DNA from: Sulfitobacter indolifex
Lineage (GTDB): Bacteria > Pseudomonadota > Alphaproteobacteria > Rhodobacterales > Rhodobacteraceae
Reading direction: 5' to 3'
Assembly: GCF_022788655.1 (NCBI RefSeq)
Contig: NZ_CP084951.1
Span: forward strand, 1,550,001 to 1,614,000
DNA: 64,000 nucleotides
Every line of letters begins with the position of its first letter. Position 1 is the first letter of the stretch. Made by a program: the position numbers and the translations under genes. A model generated the notes under the pieces. It ran no database searches. It was not told the origin of the DNA and worked only from the letters and a program-made list of their open reading frames with translations. This document shows, piece after piece, positions 52,892 to 62,370 of the stretch.

Positions 52892-53182
52892 ATGCAAAAA
52901 ATTCTGCGCCCGGCGCTGTGTCTCACCTTTCTTGGCCTCGCCGCCTGCGACGAGATCGCCGTGGCCGACGATCCAGCAGCATTGGCAGACCTGCGTGGGC
53001 AAAAAAGCTGTGTGGCAGCGGTGGGCCAACAGACCGGTGCATCTGGCGTCGCGATCAACACCAGCCGGCCAATCGTCGAACTATACCGCTATGTGGTGAA
53101 TGTGCCCGGGGCGGCAAGCTGGTCCTGCATCACCGATCAGAACGGCAAAGCCATCGAGATCGCAGAGCAGCGCAGCGGTTAA
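52892..53182 (+). CDS. Small predicted lipoprotein
   Basis: 96-residue protein with a lipoprotein signal (lipobox LAAC at residues 16-19), followed by acidic DEIAVADD. The mature part has VAINTSRPIVELYRYVVNVP and two more cysteines (near 41 and 80) that could form a disulfide. I recognise no family. AAGGA precedes the ATG by nine bases. It stands alone between rne and dctD. Confidence 0.75.
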   Translation: MQKILRPALCLTFLGLAACDEIAVADDPAALADLRGQKSCVAAVGQQTGASGVAINTSRPIVELYRYVVNVPGAASWSCITDQNGKAIEIAEQRSG

Positions 53183-53213
53183 GCCGCGCTGCCCTCAAAG
53201 ATCACAGGCGCGG

Positions 53214-54548
53214 TCAGAGGTAGTCTGACCGCTGCAATCCATATTTGGCCATCTTCTCGTTCAAGGTCCGGCGCGGCAGGCAAAGCTCATCCATAACGCT
53301 GGCGATTGAGCCTTTGTGGCGGCGCATGGTATTGTCGATCAACATGCGCTCAAAGGCTTCGACGTATTCTTTCAACGGCTTACCTTCAGTGGTCATCACC
53401 GGCTGCATCTCGTCATGGTCGCTCATCAACAGCGACGCAATGGTGCCCGAGCCACGGCGCGATTGCAGCACTGCGCGTTCGGCCACGTTGATCAGCTGGC
53501 GCACATTGCCGGGCCACGGCGCTTGCAACAGTTGCGCGGCTTCTTGGGCCGAGACCTGCGGTGCGTCGCACCCGTATTCATCCGCGAACTGATCGCTCAG
53601 GCGGGTGAAAAGCGTCAGGATGTCTTCGCCGCGCTGGCGCAGCGGTGGTACGGTAATGCGCAGCGCTGCCAGACGGTAGAAGAGGTCAGAGCGTAGCGCG
53701 TCCTCAGATGTGCGGCCCGCCTCTTGCAGGTTTGAGATCGCAACGATTCGCGTCTCGGCTGGTGTGCCCTGCTCGTTGATAGCGCTAAGCAAACGCGCCT
53801 GCAGGCTTTCGGAAAGCGCTTCGATGTCTTCCAACACCAGCGTCCCACCGCGTGCCTCTTCAATCGCTGGCAGCTGTGCATCCTCAGGCTGCATGGGGCC
53901 AAAAAGCCGTTTGGCCAGCGCGTCTTCTTCCAAGGCACCACAGGAAACGAGGACAAACTTCTTACCTGCGCGGCTGCCGACTGCGTGGAGCGCATGGGCC
54001 ACCAAAGTCTTACCGGTCCCGGTTTCACCGTCGATCAGCACATGACCATCGGCCTGCCCCAGATCGAGAATGTCTTCGCGCAACCGTTCCATCACTGGCG
54101 ACTGCCCGATCAGCTTTTTCATCAGCTGGCCGCCGTCGGACAGTTCGCGCCGCAGGGCACGGTTGTCCATCACCAAGCGGCGCGCATTGGTGGCTTTCTT
54201 AGCCAACTCGCTCATCCGATCGGGGTTAAAGGGCTTTTCAAGAAAGTCGAACGCGCCGACGCGCATCGCTTCAACTGCCATCGGCACATCGCCATGGCCG
54301 GTGATCATGATGACCGGCAGAGCCGAGTCGCTGCCCATCAGTTTTTTCAGGAATTGCATTCCGTCCATACCCGGCATCTTGATGTCAGAAATGACGATGC
54401 CCGGATAATCCGGCCCCAACGTTTTCAGCGCATCTTCGGCGCTGCCGAAGGTTTCAGTGTCATAGCCTGACAGAGCCAGCCACTGGCTGATCGACTGCCG
54501 CATGTCCTGTTCATCATCTACAATCGCGATTTTCATTGCCTGAGCCAT
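53214..54548 (-). CDS. dctD: NtrC-type response regulator DctD, GAFTGA-less
   Basis: 444-residue response regulator. The receiver domain (about 1-120) has the phosphorylated Asp in ISDIKMPGMDG. The AAA+ domain follows with Walker A GETGTGKT (about residue 171). Then a C-terminal Fis-type helix-turn-helix (GSIASVMDELCLPRRTLNEKM). The sigma-54 contact loop GAFTGA is absent: after VSCGALEEDALAKRLFG the sequence goes on to PMQPEDAQ. Walker B reads LVLEDIE. It may therefore activate without sigma-54. GGAG precedes the start; it lies four bases after dctB. Confidence 0.9.
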   Translation of the reverse strand: MAQAMKIAIVDDEQDMRQSISQWLALSGYDTETFGSAEDALKTLGPDYPGIVISDIKMPGMDGMQFLKKLMGSDSALPVIMITGHGDVPMAVEAMRVGAFDFLEKPFNPDRMSELAKKATNARRLVMDNRALRRELSDGGQLMKKLIGQSPVMERLREDILDLGQADGHVLIDGETGTGKTLVAHALHAVGSRAGKKFVLVSCGALEEDALAKRLFGPMQPEDAQLPAIEEARGGTLVLEDIEALSESLQARLLSAINEQGTPAETRIVAISNLQEAGRTSEDALRSDLFYRLAALRITVPPLRQRGEDILTLFTRLSDQFADEYGCDAPQVSAQEAAQLLQAPWPGNVRQLINVAERAVLQSRRGSGTIASLLMSDHDEMQPVMTTEGKPLKEYVEAFERMLIDNTMRRHKGSIASVMDELCLPRRTLNEKMAKYGLQRSDYL

Positions 54549-54552
54549 GCGT

Positions 54553-56313
54553 TTACTCCGCCGCTTCAATCTTCGTTTCATCTGCCAATATAGGCAGTTG
54601 CATTTCAAAAACAGCGCCACCGTTCTGTCCGTTGCGCGCCATGAGCCGTCCACCAAGGTCGTTTACGATCCCCGATGAAATGGCAAGACCCAGCCCCACA
54701 CCATCGCCGGGCTGTTTGGTCGTGTAGAAAGGTTCGAACAGCGCGTCTAAATCCTCAATACCCGGACCATTGTCGCGCACGGTCAATGTCGCCGTCTCCC
54801 CCGCTGATAGTATAATGTCTACCTGCGGGTTTCGTTCCGATTTAGTCGCGTCCAATGCGTTTCTTAGCAAGTTTACCATAACTTGTTCGATCCGCATACG
54901 GTCCCCCATCACCAAAACAGGGTTATCCGGTAGAATTCGACTGATCTGAACCTGCCGCTGGCGCAACTGCGGCTCCATCATCGACAGCGAAGACGCCAGT
55001 GCCGCCCCCATATCGACTGGAGAGAACGCCTCCTGCCCCTTACGGGCATAGGATTTAAGCTGTCGTGTGATCGCGCCCATACGTTCAATCAGGTCGTCGA
55101 TGCGCCCAAAAGACGAGAGCGCCTCGTCCTGCCGATTCCGCTTTAATAGCAGTCGCGCACCCGCCAGATAGGTTTTCATCGCCGCAAGCGGTTGGTTCAA
55201 CTCATGGCTCACGGCGGCAGACATTTCGCCCAAGGCGGCCAGTTTTGACGATTGCTCAAGCGTCTGCTCGGCCACTGCGAGGGTCTGTTGAACGCGCTTA
55301 CGCTCGGCAATCTCACGTTGCAGCGCAAGGTTCAGCGCGCGCAGCTTGGCCGATTCCCGTTGGAAAATAGCAAGCCGTCCGGCGGTGCGACGGCTGAGGA
55401 AATAGAACGCCAGGGCAAGGAGGATTGCAAAGCCCATCACCTCTAACGCCAACACGCCGTTCACTTTTTCCCGAACCGAGGCATAGGTGGTGTAGCTGCT
55501 CATCCGCCAGCCCCGGAACGGTATCCGGTTCTCAAGGCGCATCACCGCTTCGCCCTGCAAATAGGCATCGGGCGGCAGTGCCGTCCAATCCGTCGTGGCC
55601 TGAATGGCGCGTTCAATCGCGCTTTGTGGGGTGTGATTGGCCAGCGCTTCAGGTTCTGTCAGACCCCGCCAGCGGGGTTCCGTGGCAAGGATAATCTCGC
55701 CAGTGCTGTCCATAACGATGACCGCGTCAGAGATGCCGGCCCATGCCCGCTCGAACTTTTGCAGATCGACCTCGACGGCAATCACACCTAGCGTCTCTCC
55801 CCCCGATTGCATCCGCCGTGAATAGAGGAAACGGTAGCCCCCCTGCTCGCGCTGGATGGTCGAGAAGATCGTGGCGTTGGAGCGGATGGCATCGACAAAA
55901 TAAGGCTCGGATTTATGTGCTGAGCCAAGGCGGTTACGGTCCGTCGCGGCCACCGTGCGCCCGTCGATGTCATAAAGCATCAATGACGCCGCGCCGATCT
56001 CCTCCACGAAGGAGATAAGCCGCTGCGTCGACAGCGAATAATCCGCTGACTGCAGCGCACCGATCAACGTGGGATCCCGCGCCAGAAGCTGTGGCACGAT
56101 GGCGTTTTGCCGCAACTCCGCGAGCAGGTTGCCGCTGTAAAGCGCGATCCGCAGTTCTGCGCGATTGCGGGTGCTTTCGGTAAAACGGTCAGTCAGCAGC
56201 TTGTTGGTGATCGAAATCGTCACCACTGCCAAAATCATCAGCAACGCAATCGCAAACCGTACCCGCCAAGATACGGCCATACTGCTGCGTTCGGGACGGG
56301 ATGCATCGCTCAT
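54553..56313 (-). CDS. dctB: DctB-type sensor histidine kinase
   Basis: 586-residue membrane kinase. Membrane segments flank a periplasmic double-PAS-like sensor domain (about 45-290; LLAELRQNAIVPQLLARDP). Then come a coiled coil (ALQREIAERKRVQQTLAVAEQTL), the phosphorylated His in SHELNQPLAAMKTY (about residue 375) and the ATPase boxes NLLRNALDA, DNGPGIED and GVGLGLAIS. DctB normally senses C4-dicarboxylates. No dctA or dctPQM transport gene lies in the window, so the signal and targets are inferred. A GTG one codon upstream is the only other start. Confidence 0.93.
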   Translation of the reverse strand: MSDASRPERSSMAVSWRVRFAIALLMILAVVTISITNKLLTDRFTESTRNRAELRIALYSGNLLAELRQNAIVPQLLARDPTLIGALQSADYSLSTQRLISFVEEIGAASLMLYDIDGRTVAATDRNRLGSAHKSEPYFVDAIRSNATIFSTIQREQGGYRFLYSRRMQSGGETLGVIAVEVDLQKFERAWAGISDAVIVMDSTGEIILATEPRWRGLTEPEALANHTPQSAIERAIQATTDWTALPPDAYLQGEAVMRLENRIPFRGWRMSSYTTYASVREKVNGVLALEVMGFAILLALAFYFLSRRTAGRLAIFQRESAKLRALNLALQREIAERKRVQQTLAVAEQTLEQSSKLAALGEMSAAVSHELNQPLAAMKTYLAGARLLLKRNRQDEALSSFGRIDDLIERMGAITRQLKSYARKGQEAFSPVDMGAALASSLSMMEPQLRQRQVQISRILPDNPVLVMGDRMRIEQVMVNLLRNALDATKSERNPQVDIILSAGETATLTVRDNGPGIEDLDALFEPFYTTKQPGDGVGLGLAISSGIVNDLGGRLMARNGQNGGAVFEMQLPILADETKIEAAE

Positions 56314-56349
56314 CACGACAACCTACGCCCTACGCGCGATGCACTCAAG

Positions 56350-57018
56350 TCAGGCAGTCTGCAGCGCGCCGGCCAATGCGCGAAAGAGCGCCGCCCCGTC
56401 GGTGTTGCCGTGTGCCGCTTCGGCTGCTCGCTCAGGGTGCGGCATCATGCCCAGCACGCGCCGGTTTTCCGATAGAATGCCCGCGATATCATCACGCGCG
56501 CCATTCGGGTTCTCGGCATAGCTGAAAGCCACGCGATCTTCGCCGCGCAATTTCGCGATGGTCTCATCATCGGCAAAGTAATTGCCATCATGATGCGCGA
56601 TCGGAATGTTGATCACCTGACCGGCGTCGTAGCCATTGGTGTAATCGCTCGCCGTGGTCTCAACCTTAAGACCCACGGTCTTGCAGATGTATTTCAGTCC
56701 AGCATTGCGCAGCAGCGCGCCGGGCAGCAGGCCGGTTTCCGTCAGCACCTGAAAGCCGTTGCAGATGCCCAGCACATAGCCACCGCGCTCTGCATGGGCC
56801 GCCACAGTCCGACAGATCGGAGAGTTTGCGGCAATCGCCCCGCAGCGCAGGTAATCCCCATAGGAGAACCCGCCGGGGATCCCTACGATATCAACGCCTT
56901 GCGGCAGCTCGCTGTCCTTGTGCCAGACCATGGAAACCTTGGCGCCCGCAGCTTCAAAGGCCACGGCAAGGTCGCGGTCGCAATTGGACCCGGGAAAGAC
57001 AACTACCGCTGCGTGCAT
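56350..57018 (-). CDS. purQ: Phosphoribosylformylglycinamidine synthase subunit PurQ
   Basis: 222-residue glutaminase subunit of the small-subunit FGAM synthase, step four of purine synthesis. The nucleophile Cys is in [14 protein letters not shown] (about residue 87) and the triad His in MMPHPERA near 195. The start at 57018 fits [16 protein letters not shown]; the frame open to 57075 is not used. It overlaps purS by one base (TGATG). Confidence 0.96.
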   Translation of the reverse strand: MHAAVVVFPGSNCDRDLAVAFEAAGAKVSMVWHKDSELPQGVDIVGIPGGFSYGDYLRCGAIAANSPICRTVAAHAERGGYVLGICNGFQVLTETGLLPGALLRNAGLKYICKTVGLKVETTASDYTNGYDAGQVINIPIAHHDGNYFADDETIAKLRGEDRVAFSYAENPNGARDDIAGILSENRRVLGMMPHPERAAEAAHGNTDGAALFRALAGALQTA

Positions 57019-57248
57019 CAGGCCAGCTCCACCGAATAGGATTCGATCACCGTATTGGCCAAGAGCTTTTCGCACATGGCGGTCACTTCGGCCTCAGACG
57101 TGCCCTCGGCAAGGTCCAACTCGATCACCTTGCCTTGGCGCACCCCATTCACCCCATCAAAGCCCAAGGCTCCGAGCGCGTGGCGAACTGCTTCGCCCTG
57201 AGGGTCGAGCACCCCGTTCTTCAGCATCACATGCACCCGTGCTTTCAT
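57018..57248 (-). CDS. purS: FGAM synthase subunit PurS
   Basis: 76-residue bridging subunit that links PurQ to PurL. Typical start [20 protein letters not shown]. Its stop overlaps the purQ start. The gap of 48 bases from purC has no terminator, so purC-purS-purQ is one operon; purL is not in the window. Confidence 0.95.
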   Translation of the reverse strand: MKARVHVMLKNGVLDPQGEAVRHALGALGFDGVNGVRQGKVIELDLAEGTSEAEVTAMCEKLLANTVIESYSVELA

Positions 57249-57296
57249 GGCGCGACACCCCTTTGTAACTTCTGCAAATTGAACGGCGAAGCCGCG

Positions 57297-58058
57297 TTAG
57301 TTGATCAACGTCGGCTTGGTCACCGGCTGATTGTTTTTAGGCATCACGCCCAGACGTTTGGCCACTTCGGTATAGGCATCGGTGAGCGAGCCTAGATCGC
57401 GGCGGAACACATCTTTGTCGAGCTTCTGGCCCGTCTCAATGTCCCACAGGCGGCAGCTGTCGGGGCTGATCTCATCGGCAACGATCAAACGCTGGAAATC
57501 ACCATCGTAAACGCGGCCAATCTCGATCTTAAAGTCCACCAGCTTGATGCCGACGGCCATCATCACACCCGACATGAAGTCGTTGACCCGCAGCGCGAGG
57601 CTTAGGATATCGTCCATGTCCTGCTGGGTGGCCCAGCCAAAGGCCGCGATATGCTCTTCGGTAACCAGCGGATCACCAAGTGCGTCGTCTTTGTAGCAAT
57701 ACTCGACAATTGGGCGCGGAAGCTGTGTGCCCTCTTCGATGCCAAGACGCTTGGACATGGAGCCCGCCGCATAGTTGCGCACGATCACTTCGAGCGGAAT
57801 GATCTCAACCTGCCGCACCAGTTGCTCACGCATGTTCAGACGTTTGATGAAATGCGTCGGCACGCCGATGTTGTTCAGCCCGGTCATAAAGAACTCGGAC
57901 AGGCGGTTGTTCAACACGCCCTTGCCCTCGATCGTGGCTTTCTTCTCGGCGTTAAAGGCCGTGGCATCGTCTTTGAAATATTGCACGATGGTACCGGGCT
58001 CAGGACCTTCATAGAGGATCTTTGCCTTGCCTTCGTAGATCTTGTTGCGCCGGGCCAT
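57297..58058 (-). CDS. purC: SAICAR synthase PurC
   Basis: 253-residue phosphoribosylaminoimidazole-succinocarboxamide synthase. Family motifs are [15 protein letters not shown] at the start, [20 protein letters not shown] and [10 protein letters not shown] with the Mg-binding [12 protein letters not shown]. Of the start choices, AAGGA lies five bases before the ATG at 58058; one at 58064 sits too near it. The first gene of the pur operon. Confidence 0.96.
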   Translation of the reverse strand: MARRNKIYEGKAKILYEGPEPGTIVQYFKDDATAFNAEKKATIEGKGVLNNRLSEFFMTGLNNIGVPTHFIKRLNMREQLVRQVEIIPLEVIVRNYAAGSMSKRLGIEEGTQLPRPIVEYCYKDDALGDPLVTEEHIAAFGWATQQDMDDILSLALRVNDFMSGVMMAVGIKLVDFKIEIGRVYDGDFQRLIVADEISPDSCRLWDIETGQKLDKDVFRRDLGSLTDAYTEVAKRLGVMPKNNQPVTKPTLIN

Positions 58059-58225
58059 GGGCATCCTTTCCAACAGGGGGCCGGGAACATCCCCGCCGCT
58101 TGCGCTTCTCTTAGTGCAACCACCTCGCTGCTGCAAGCATGGCCCGCGACCTTTCATGCGCCACTTGCGGGAACGCAGGCGCGACACGATATGATTAGGG
58201 TAACAGCAGCAATCGGAGACCCGCT

Positions 58226-58543
58226 ATGAGCAAGTTTGACGACCGTGCAAATGCCTTTGAAAGCAAGTTCGCCCACGATGCAGACATGCAATTCCGCGCC
58301 GAGGCGCGCCGTAATAAACTTTTGGGCCTCTGGGCTGCTGAACTTTTAGGCAAATCGGGCAGTGACGCCGAGGACTATGCCAAAGAGGTCGTAAAATCGG
58401 ACTTTGAAGAAGCGGGCGACGAAGATGTATATCGCAAAGTCTCCGGCGACTTGGGCGACCGCGCTGATGAGGCGACGATCCGCGCCAAAATGCAGGCGCT
58501 GATGGCCGAAGCCAAAACACAATTGCTGAACGAGACCAGCTAA
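58226..58543 (+). CDS. F1-ATPase inhibitor zeta subunit (DUF1476)
   Basis: 105-residue alphaproteobacterial zeta subunit. It blocks ATP hydrolysis by the F1Fo-ATPase by inserting its N-terminal helix into the catalytic interface. Seen are the short N-terminal inhibitory segment (SKFDDRANAFESKFAHDAD) and the four-helix body (LLGLWAAELLGKSG, GDEDVYRKV). The gene stands alone, divergent from purC, and ends in a GC-rich hairpin. Confidence 0.92.
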   Translation: MSKFDDRANAFESKFAHDADMQFRAEARRNKLLGLWAAELLGKSGSDAEDYAKEVVKSDFEEAGDEDVYRKVSGDLGDRADEATIRAKMQALMAEAKTQLLNETS

Positions 58544-58549
58544 ACCCCT

Positions 58550-58576
58550 GCACCCCGGCCATCCGCGCCGGGGTGC
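58550..58576 (+). terminator. Probable terminator of the zeta-subunit gene
   Basis: 10-bp stem GCACCCCGGC / GCCGGGGTGC with a 7-base loop, followed by CCTTCC. The T-run is poor, so termination may be incomplete. Confidence 0.6.
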
Positions 58577-58676
58577 CCTTCCCGCCTGCCCTCATAATGA
58601 AGATGAATATTATGAGATTGCCCCCATAGTGGCATCATGACATCAGGCGAAATTCCCAGACCCTACAGGAGCCCCC

Positions 58677-59690
58677 ATGAGCAACGCATTCACCGATCTT
58701 TTGGCTGAAAAGGGCACATTGCTCGCGGATGGGGCCACGGGCACCAATCTGTTCAACATGGGGCTGATGTCAGGCGACGCGCCTGAGATGTGGAACACCG
58801 ATGAGCCGAAGAAGATTACGAAGCTTTACCGTTTCGCGGTGGATTCGGGCAGCGACCTTTTTCTGACCAACTCTTTTGGGGCAAATGCGTCGCGGCTCAA
58901 GCTGCACGGCGCTGAAAAGCGCGTTCATGAGCTCAGCCGTGTCGCTGCCGAACTGGCGCGTGAGGTGGCCGATACCGCCGAACGCAAGGTCATCGTTGCA
59001 GGCTCCGTTGGCCCCACGGGTGAGATCATGGAGCCGGTCGGCACCTTGTCCCATTCCCTCGCCGTAGAGATGTTCCACGAGACCGCTGATGGCCTCAAGG
59101 CAGGCGGTGCCGATATTGGCTGGTTGGAAACGATCAGCGCACCTGAAGAATACCGCGCCGCTGCCGAAGGCTTTGCGCTGGCGGATCTGCCGTGGTGCGG
59201 CACGATGAGCTTTGACACCGCTGGCCGCACGATGATGGGCCTGACCTCCGAAGGAATGGTCGACATGGTGCATGGGCTGGACAACACACCGCTGGCTTAT
59301 GGTGCCAACTGCGGCACGGGCGCGTCGGACCTGTTGCGCACCGTATTGGGCTTTGCAGCCAAGAACGGCACGCTGCCGATTATTTCCAAGGGCAACGCGG
59401 GCATTCCAAAATACGTCGAAGGCCATATTCACTATGACGGCACGCCTGAGTTGATGGCACGCTATGCGACAATGGCGCGCGACGCGGGTGCGAGCATCAT
59501 CGGCGGGTGCTGCGGCACCCTGCCCGAGCATTTGGTGGCGATGCGCGACGCCCTCGACAGCACCGAAAAAGGCCCGGCCCCGACGCTGGAGCAGATCCGC
59601 GAAGAGATCGGCGAGTTCTCATCAGAGAGCGATGGCACCGACGGTCAAGGCCCAGTGCGTGCCCCGCGCCGGGGTCGCCGCCGGGGCTAA
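58677..59690 (+). CDS. Homocysteine S-methyltransferase (BHMT/MetH N-terminal type)
   Basis: 337-residue zinc enzyme that methylates homocysteine to methionine. Zinc cysteines are in GANCGTG (about residue 222) and GGCCGT (about 280), the pattern of MetH N-terminal domains and betaine-homocysteine methyltransferases. The C-terminus ends with a basic tail RAPRRGRRRG. AGGAG precedes the start. A B12-binding protein gene lies 1.3 kb on, on the same strand. This fits the split methionine synthase known in roseobacters, in which the MetH domains are separate proteins. A betaine-dependent role is the alternative. Confidence 0.85.
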   Translation: MSNAFTDLLAEKGTLLADGATGTNLFNMGLMSGDAPEMWNTDEPKKITKLYRFAVDSGSDLFLTNSFGANASRLKLHGAEKRVHELSRVAAELAREVADTAERKVIVAGSVGPTGEIMEPVGTLSHSLAVEMFHETADGLKAGGADIGWLETISAPEEYRAAAEGFALADLPWCGTMSFDTAGRTMMGLTSEGMVDMVHGLDNTPLAYGANCGTGASDLLRTVLGFAAKNGTLPIISKGNAGIPKYVEGHIHYDGTPELMARYATMARDAGASIIGGCCGTLPEHLVAMRDALDSTEKGPAPTLEQIREEIGEFSSESDGTDGQGPVRAPRRGRRRG

Positions 59691-59694
59691 ACGC

Positions 59695-60771
59695 TCAGAA
59701 CAAGCTCAGTTGATCGCCCTTCACCGGGGGCGGTCGAAACAGATCACAGCGCAACGGCACGCCCGCGCGAGTCAGTCCCAGACGTTTGACCGCCAGATCA
59801 AAGCGTTGCGCCACCATCTGCGCATAGGGCCCCTCGCCCCGCATGCGTTTATGCCAGCTCGCATCGTATTCTTTCCCGCCATGCATATCGCGCAGCCGTG
59901 CCATGATCCGCTCAGCACGGTCGGGGTAATGGGTGGCAAGCCACTCCTGCACCAAGGGCGACACCTCACGCGGCAAGCGCAGCATGATCCAACTGGCATG
60001 ACGCGCCCCGGCATCCCGCCCGGCGGTCAGGATCGCCTCTAGCTCCGGGTCAGTAAGTGCTGGAACCATCGGCGAGGCCATGATCCGCACCGGCACCCTA
60101 GCCTCTGACAGCTTTCGGATCACCTGCAAACGTCGCTGCGGCGCGGGCGCGCGCGGCTCCATCAACCGGCTGAGCCGGGCGTCAAGCGTGGTTACCGAAA
60201 TCCCAACCGCTGCGAGACCCCGCTTGGCCATGTCGCTCAGAATGTCGATGTCCCGCTCGATTAGGCTGCCTTTGGTAACAATCGCCACCGGGTGATTGAA
60301 CGCCGAGAGCACCTCTAGGCATTCACGCATGATGCCATGAGTTTTCTCAATCGGCTGATACGGATCGGTATTGGTGCCGATGGCGATGGGCGCGACCTCA
60401 TAGCGTTTCGCGCGCAACTCCCGCGCCAGCACCTGTGGCGCCTCGGGTCGGGCGATCAACTGCGTCTCAAAATCCAGCCCCGGCGACAGGCCGAGATAGG
60501 CGTGGCTGGGCCGGGCAAAGCAATAGACGCAGCCATGCTCGCAGCCGCGATATGGGTTGATCGACCGATCAAAGGGCAAGTCCGGCGAGCGGTTGTAGGT
60601 GATAACCTTGCGCGGCACTTCGATGCTGGTCTGTGTACGCAGCACCGGAAGCTCGTCTTCGCGCGCCCAACCGTCATCTTCCGCCACGCGGGCATGACGC
60701 TCAAACCGGCCCGCATCATTGCTGCCTGCCGCGCGGCCAAGCACGCGGAATCGCTGGTCTTCCCTATCCAT
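59695..60771 (-). CDS. PA0069-family radical SAM protein
   Basis: 358-residue radical SAM protein. The [4Fe-4S] cluster motif is CEHGCVYCFAR (about residue 80), with NPYRGCEHGC before it as in spore photoproduct lyase-like Rv2578c/PA0069 proteins. Other conserved stretches are AIGTNTDPYQPIEK and VTKGSLIERDID. The reaction is unknown. It lies on the minus strand between the two methyltransferase genes, ending four bases after the first. It is likely unrelated to them in function. Confidence 0.88.
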   Translation of the reverse strand: MDREDQRFRVLGRAAGSNDAGRFERHARVAEDDGWAREDELPVLRTQTSIEVPRKVITYNRSPDLPFDRSINPYRGCEHGCVYCFARPSHAYLGLSPGLDFETQLIARPEAPQVLARELRAKRYEVAPIAIGTNTDPYQPIEKTHGIMRECLEVLSAFNHPVAIVTKGSLIERDIDILSDMAKRGLAAVGISVTTLDARLSRLMEPRAPAPQRRLQVIRKLSEARVPVRIMASPMVPALTDPELEAILTAGRDAGARHASWIMLRLPREVSPLVQEWLATHYPDRAERIMARLRDMHGGKEYDASWHKRMRGEGPYAQMVAQRFDLAVKRLGLTRAGVPLRCDLFRPPPVKGDQLSLF

Positions 60772-60973
60772 GAAAGAAGGTTAGAACATTGCGCGAACAT
60801 CAGCAAGTATCTCCCCCTCAACACCTTGTCCTTACACCGCAAAAAGCAGTAGTTTGCCGCCAAGGCGTCGCGCAAGGCGCGGGCGATGTCGCAAACCGCG
60901 ACCCCGGCGCAAACGTTCCGTGAGACAAGGGCCCAAGTGTCATGCACCTGCACGCCCAGCAGAAGGAAACACC

Positions 60974-61672
60974 ATGTCAGAAGAAGACGATATCATCCTG
61001 GCCGAGTTGGACGACGAAGAACTTGTCCAACAAATGTTCGATGACCTCTATGACGGTCTTAAAGAAGAGATCGAAGAGGCCGTTCAAATTCTGCTCGACC
61101 GTGGCTGGGAACCCTACGAAGTCCTAACCAAAGCGTTGGTTGGTGGCATGACCATCGTAGGCGCAGACTTCCGCGATGGTATCTTGTTCGTGCCCGAAGT
61201 GCTGCTGGCGGCCAACGCAATGAAGGGCGGCATGGCCATCCTCAAGCCGCTCCTGGCTGAAACTGGCGCGCCTCGGGTGGGCAAAATGGTGATCGGCACG
61301 GTCAAAGGCGACATCCACGACATTGGCAAAAACCTCGTCGGCATGATGATGGAAGGCGCGGGATTTGAAGTCGTCGATCTGGGCATCAACAACGCGGTCG
61401 AAGCCTACCTCGAAGCTTTGGAAGCGGAAAAAGCCGACATACTCGGGATGTCCGCCCTGCTGACCACGACCATGCCCTATATGAAAGTCGTGATCGACAC
61501 CCTGATCGAACAGGGCAAACGCGATGACTATATTGTGCTGGTCGGTGGCGCGCCATTGAACGAAGAGTTCGGTAAAGCCATCGGTGCAGACGCCTATTGC
61601 CGCGATGCAGCGGTCGCCGTGGAGACGGCGAAAGACTGGATGGGCCGGAAACATAATTCTGCCAACGCCTGA
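60974..61672 (+). CDS. Corrinoid (B12-binding) methyltransferase protein
   Basis: 232-residue corrinoid protein like MtbC or the MetH B12 module. A helical cap domain (about 15-95) is followed by the Rossmann domain with the cobalt-ligand histidine in GDIHDIGKNLVG (about residue 114), then GMSALLTTTMPYMK and VLVGGAPLNEEF. It carries a methyl group on cobalamin between two enzymes. AGAAGG precedes the ATG; a longer basic reading frame to 60854 is not credible. No cobalamin riboswitch is seen upstream. It probably shuttles the methyl group to the homocysteine methyltransferase at 58677. Confidence 0.92.
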   Translation: MSEEDDIILAELDDEELVQQMFDDLYDGLKEEIEEAVQILLDRGWEPYEVLTKALVGGMTIVGADFRDGILFVPEVLLAANAMKGGMAILKPLLAETGAPRVGKMVIGTVKGDIHDIGKNLVGMMMEGAGFEVVDLGINNAVEAYLEALEAEKADILGMSALLTTTMPYMKVVIDTLIEQGKRDDYIVLVGGAPLNEEFGKAIGADAYCRDAAVAVETAKDWMGRKHNSANA

Positions 61673-61722
61673 CCTGCCGTCCCTGCTTTGCGTTGGCGTC
61701 GATGACATGCGATGGTGACGGT

Positions 61723-62367
61723 ATGAGCGACAGCAACCTTCCAGATGATCGGACCCTCACCCAAGAGGGGCTCGCGCCCACCCGCGCGGGCCGCATCTTG
61801 CTGATCGCCTGCGGTGCACTGGCCCGTGAGATACTGGATCTGAAAGCCGCGAACGGCTGGACCCATCTGGACCTCACCTGCTTGCCGGCGAAATACCATC
61901 TCTACCCCGAAAAGATCACCCAAGCGGTGCGCGACACGGTCGCCAAACACCGCGCAGACTATGATGATTTCTTTGTCGTCTATGCCGATTGCGGCACCGG
62001 GGGTGGTCTTGAACGGGCCTGCGCAGAAATGGGCGTGCAGATGGTCGCCGGACCGCATTGCTATAGCTTTTTCCAAGGCAACGACAGTTTCGCCATAACC
62101 TCAGAAGATGAGATCACCACCTTCTACCTCACCGATTTTCTGGTGCGGCAGTTTGAGGCGTTCATTATCAAACCTATGGGTCTCGACCGGCATCCTGAAC
62201 TGCGCGATATGTACTTTGGTAACTACGAAAAACTCGTCTATCAGGCGCAGACCAACAATCCGGCACTCACTGAAAAGGCGCGCGAATGCGCTGACCGTTT
62301 GGGTCTCGCCTTCGAACGGCGATTTACCGGCTATGGGGATCTAGAGACTGCGCTGCGCGGTCTCTAG
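61723..62367 (+). CDS. DUF1638 protein
   Basis: 214-residue DUF1638 protein. Conserved motifs are LIACGALAREI, YADCGTGGGL and GPHCYSFFQGN, with cysteines that could hold a metal. DUF1638 genes often sit beside corrinoid methyltransferase genes, as here 50 bases downstream, so a role in handling the corrinoid protein is likely but unproved. The start at 61723 is chosen over a TTG at 61693; the ribosome binding site is weak. Confidence 0.88.
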   Translation: MSDSNLPDDRTLTQEGLAPTRAGRILLIACGALAREILDLKAANGWTHLDLTCLPAKYHLYPEKITQAVRDTVAKHRADYDDFFVVYADCGTGGGLERACAEMGVQMVAGPHCYSFFQGNDSFAITSEDEITTFYLTDFLVRQFEAFIIKPMGLDRHPELRDMYFGNYEKLVYQAQTNNPALTEKARECADRLGLAFERRFTGYGDLETALRGL

Positions 62368-62370
62368 CAT

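Noticed and set aside
58577..58676. SAM riboswitch before the homocysteine methyltransferase
   Set aside because: The leader is about 100 bases, AT-rich, and lacks any conserved aptamer motif.
60772..60973. Cobalamin or SAM-family riboswitch before the corrinoid protein
   Set aside because: No B12-box or SAM-II, SAM/SAH or SAH core found; only unstructured GC-rich repeats of GCG and CGC.
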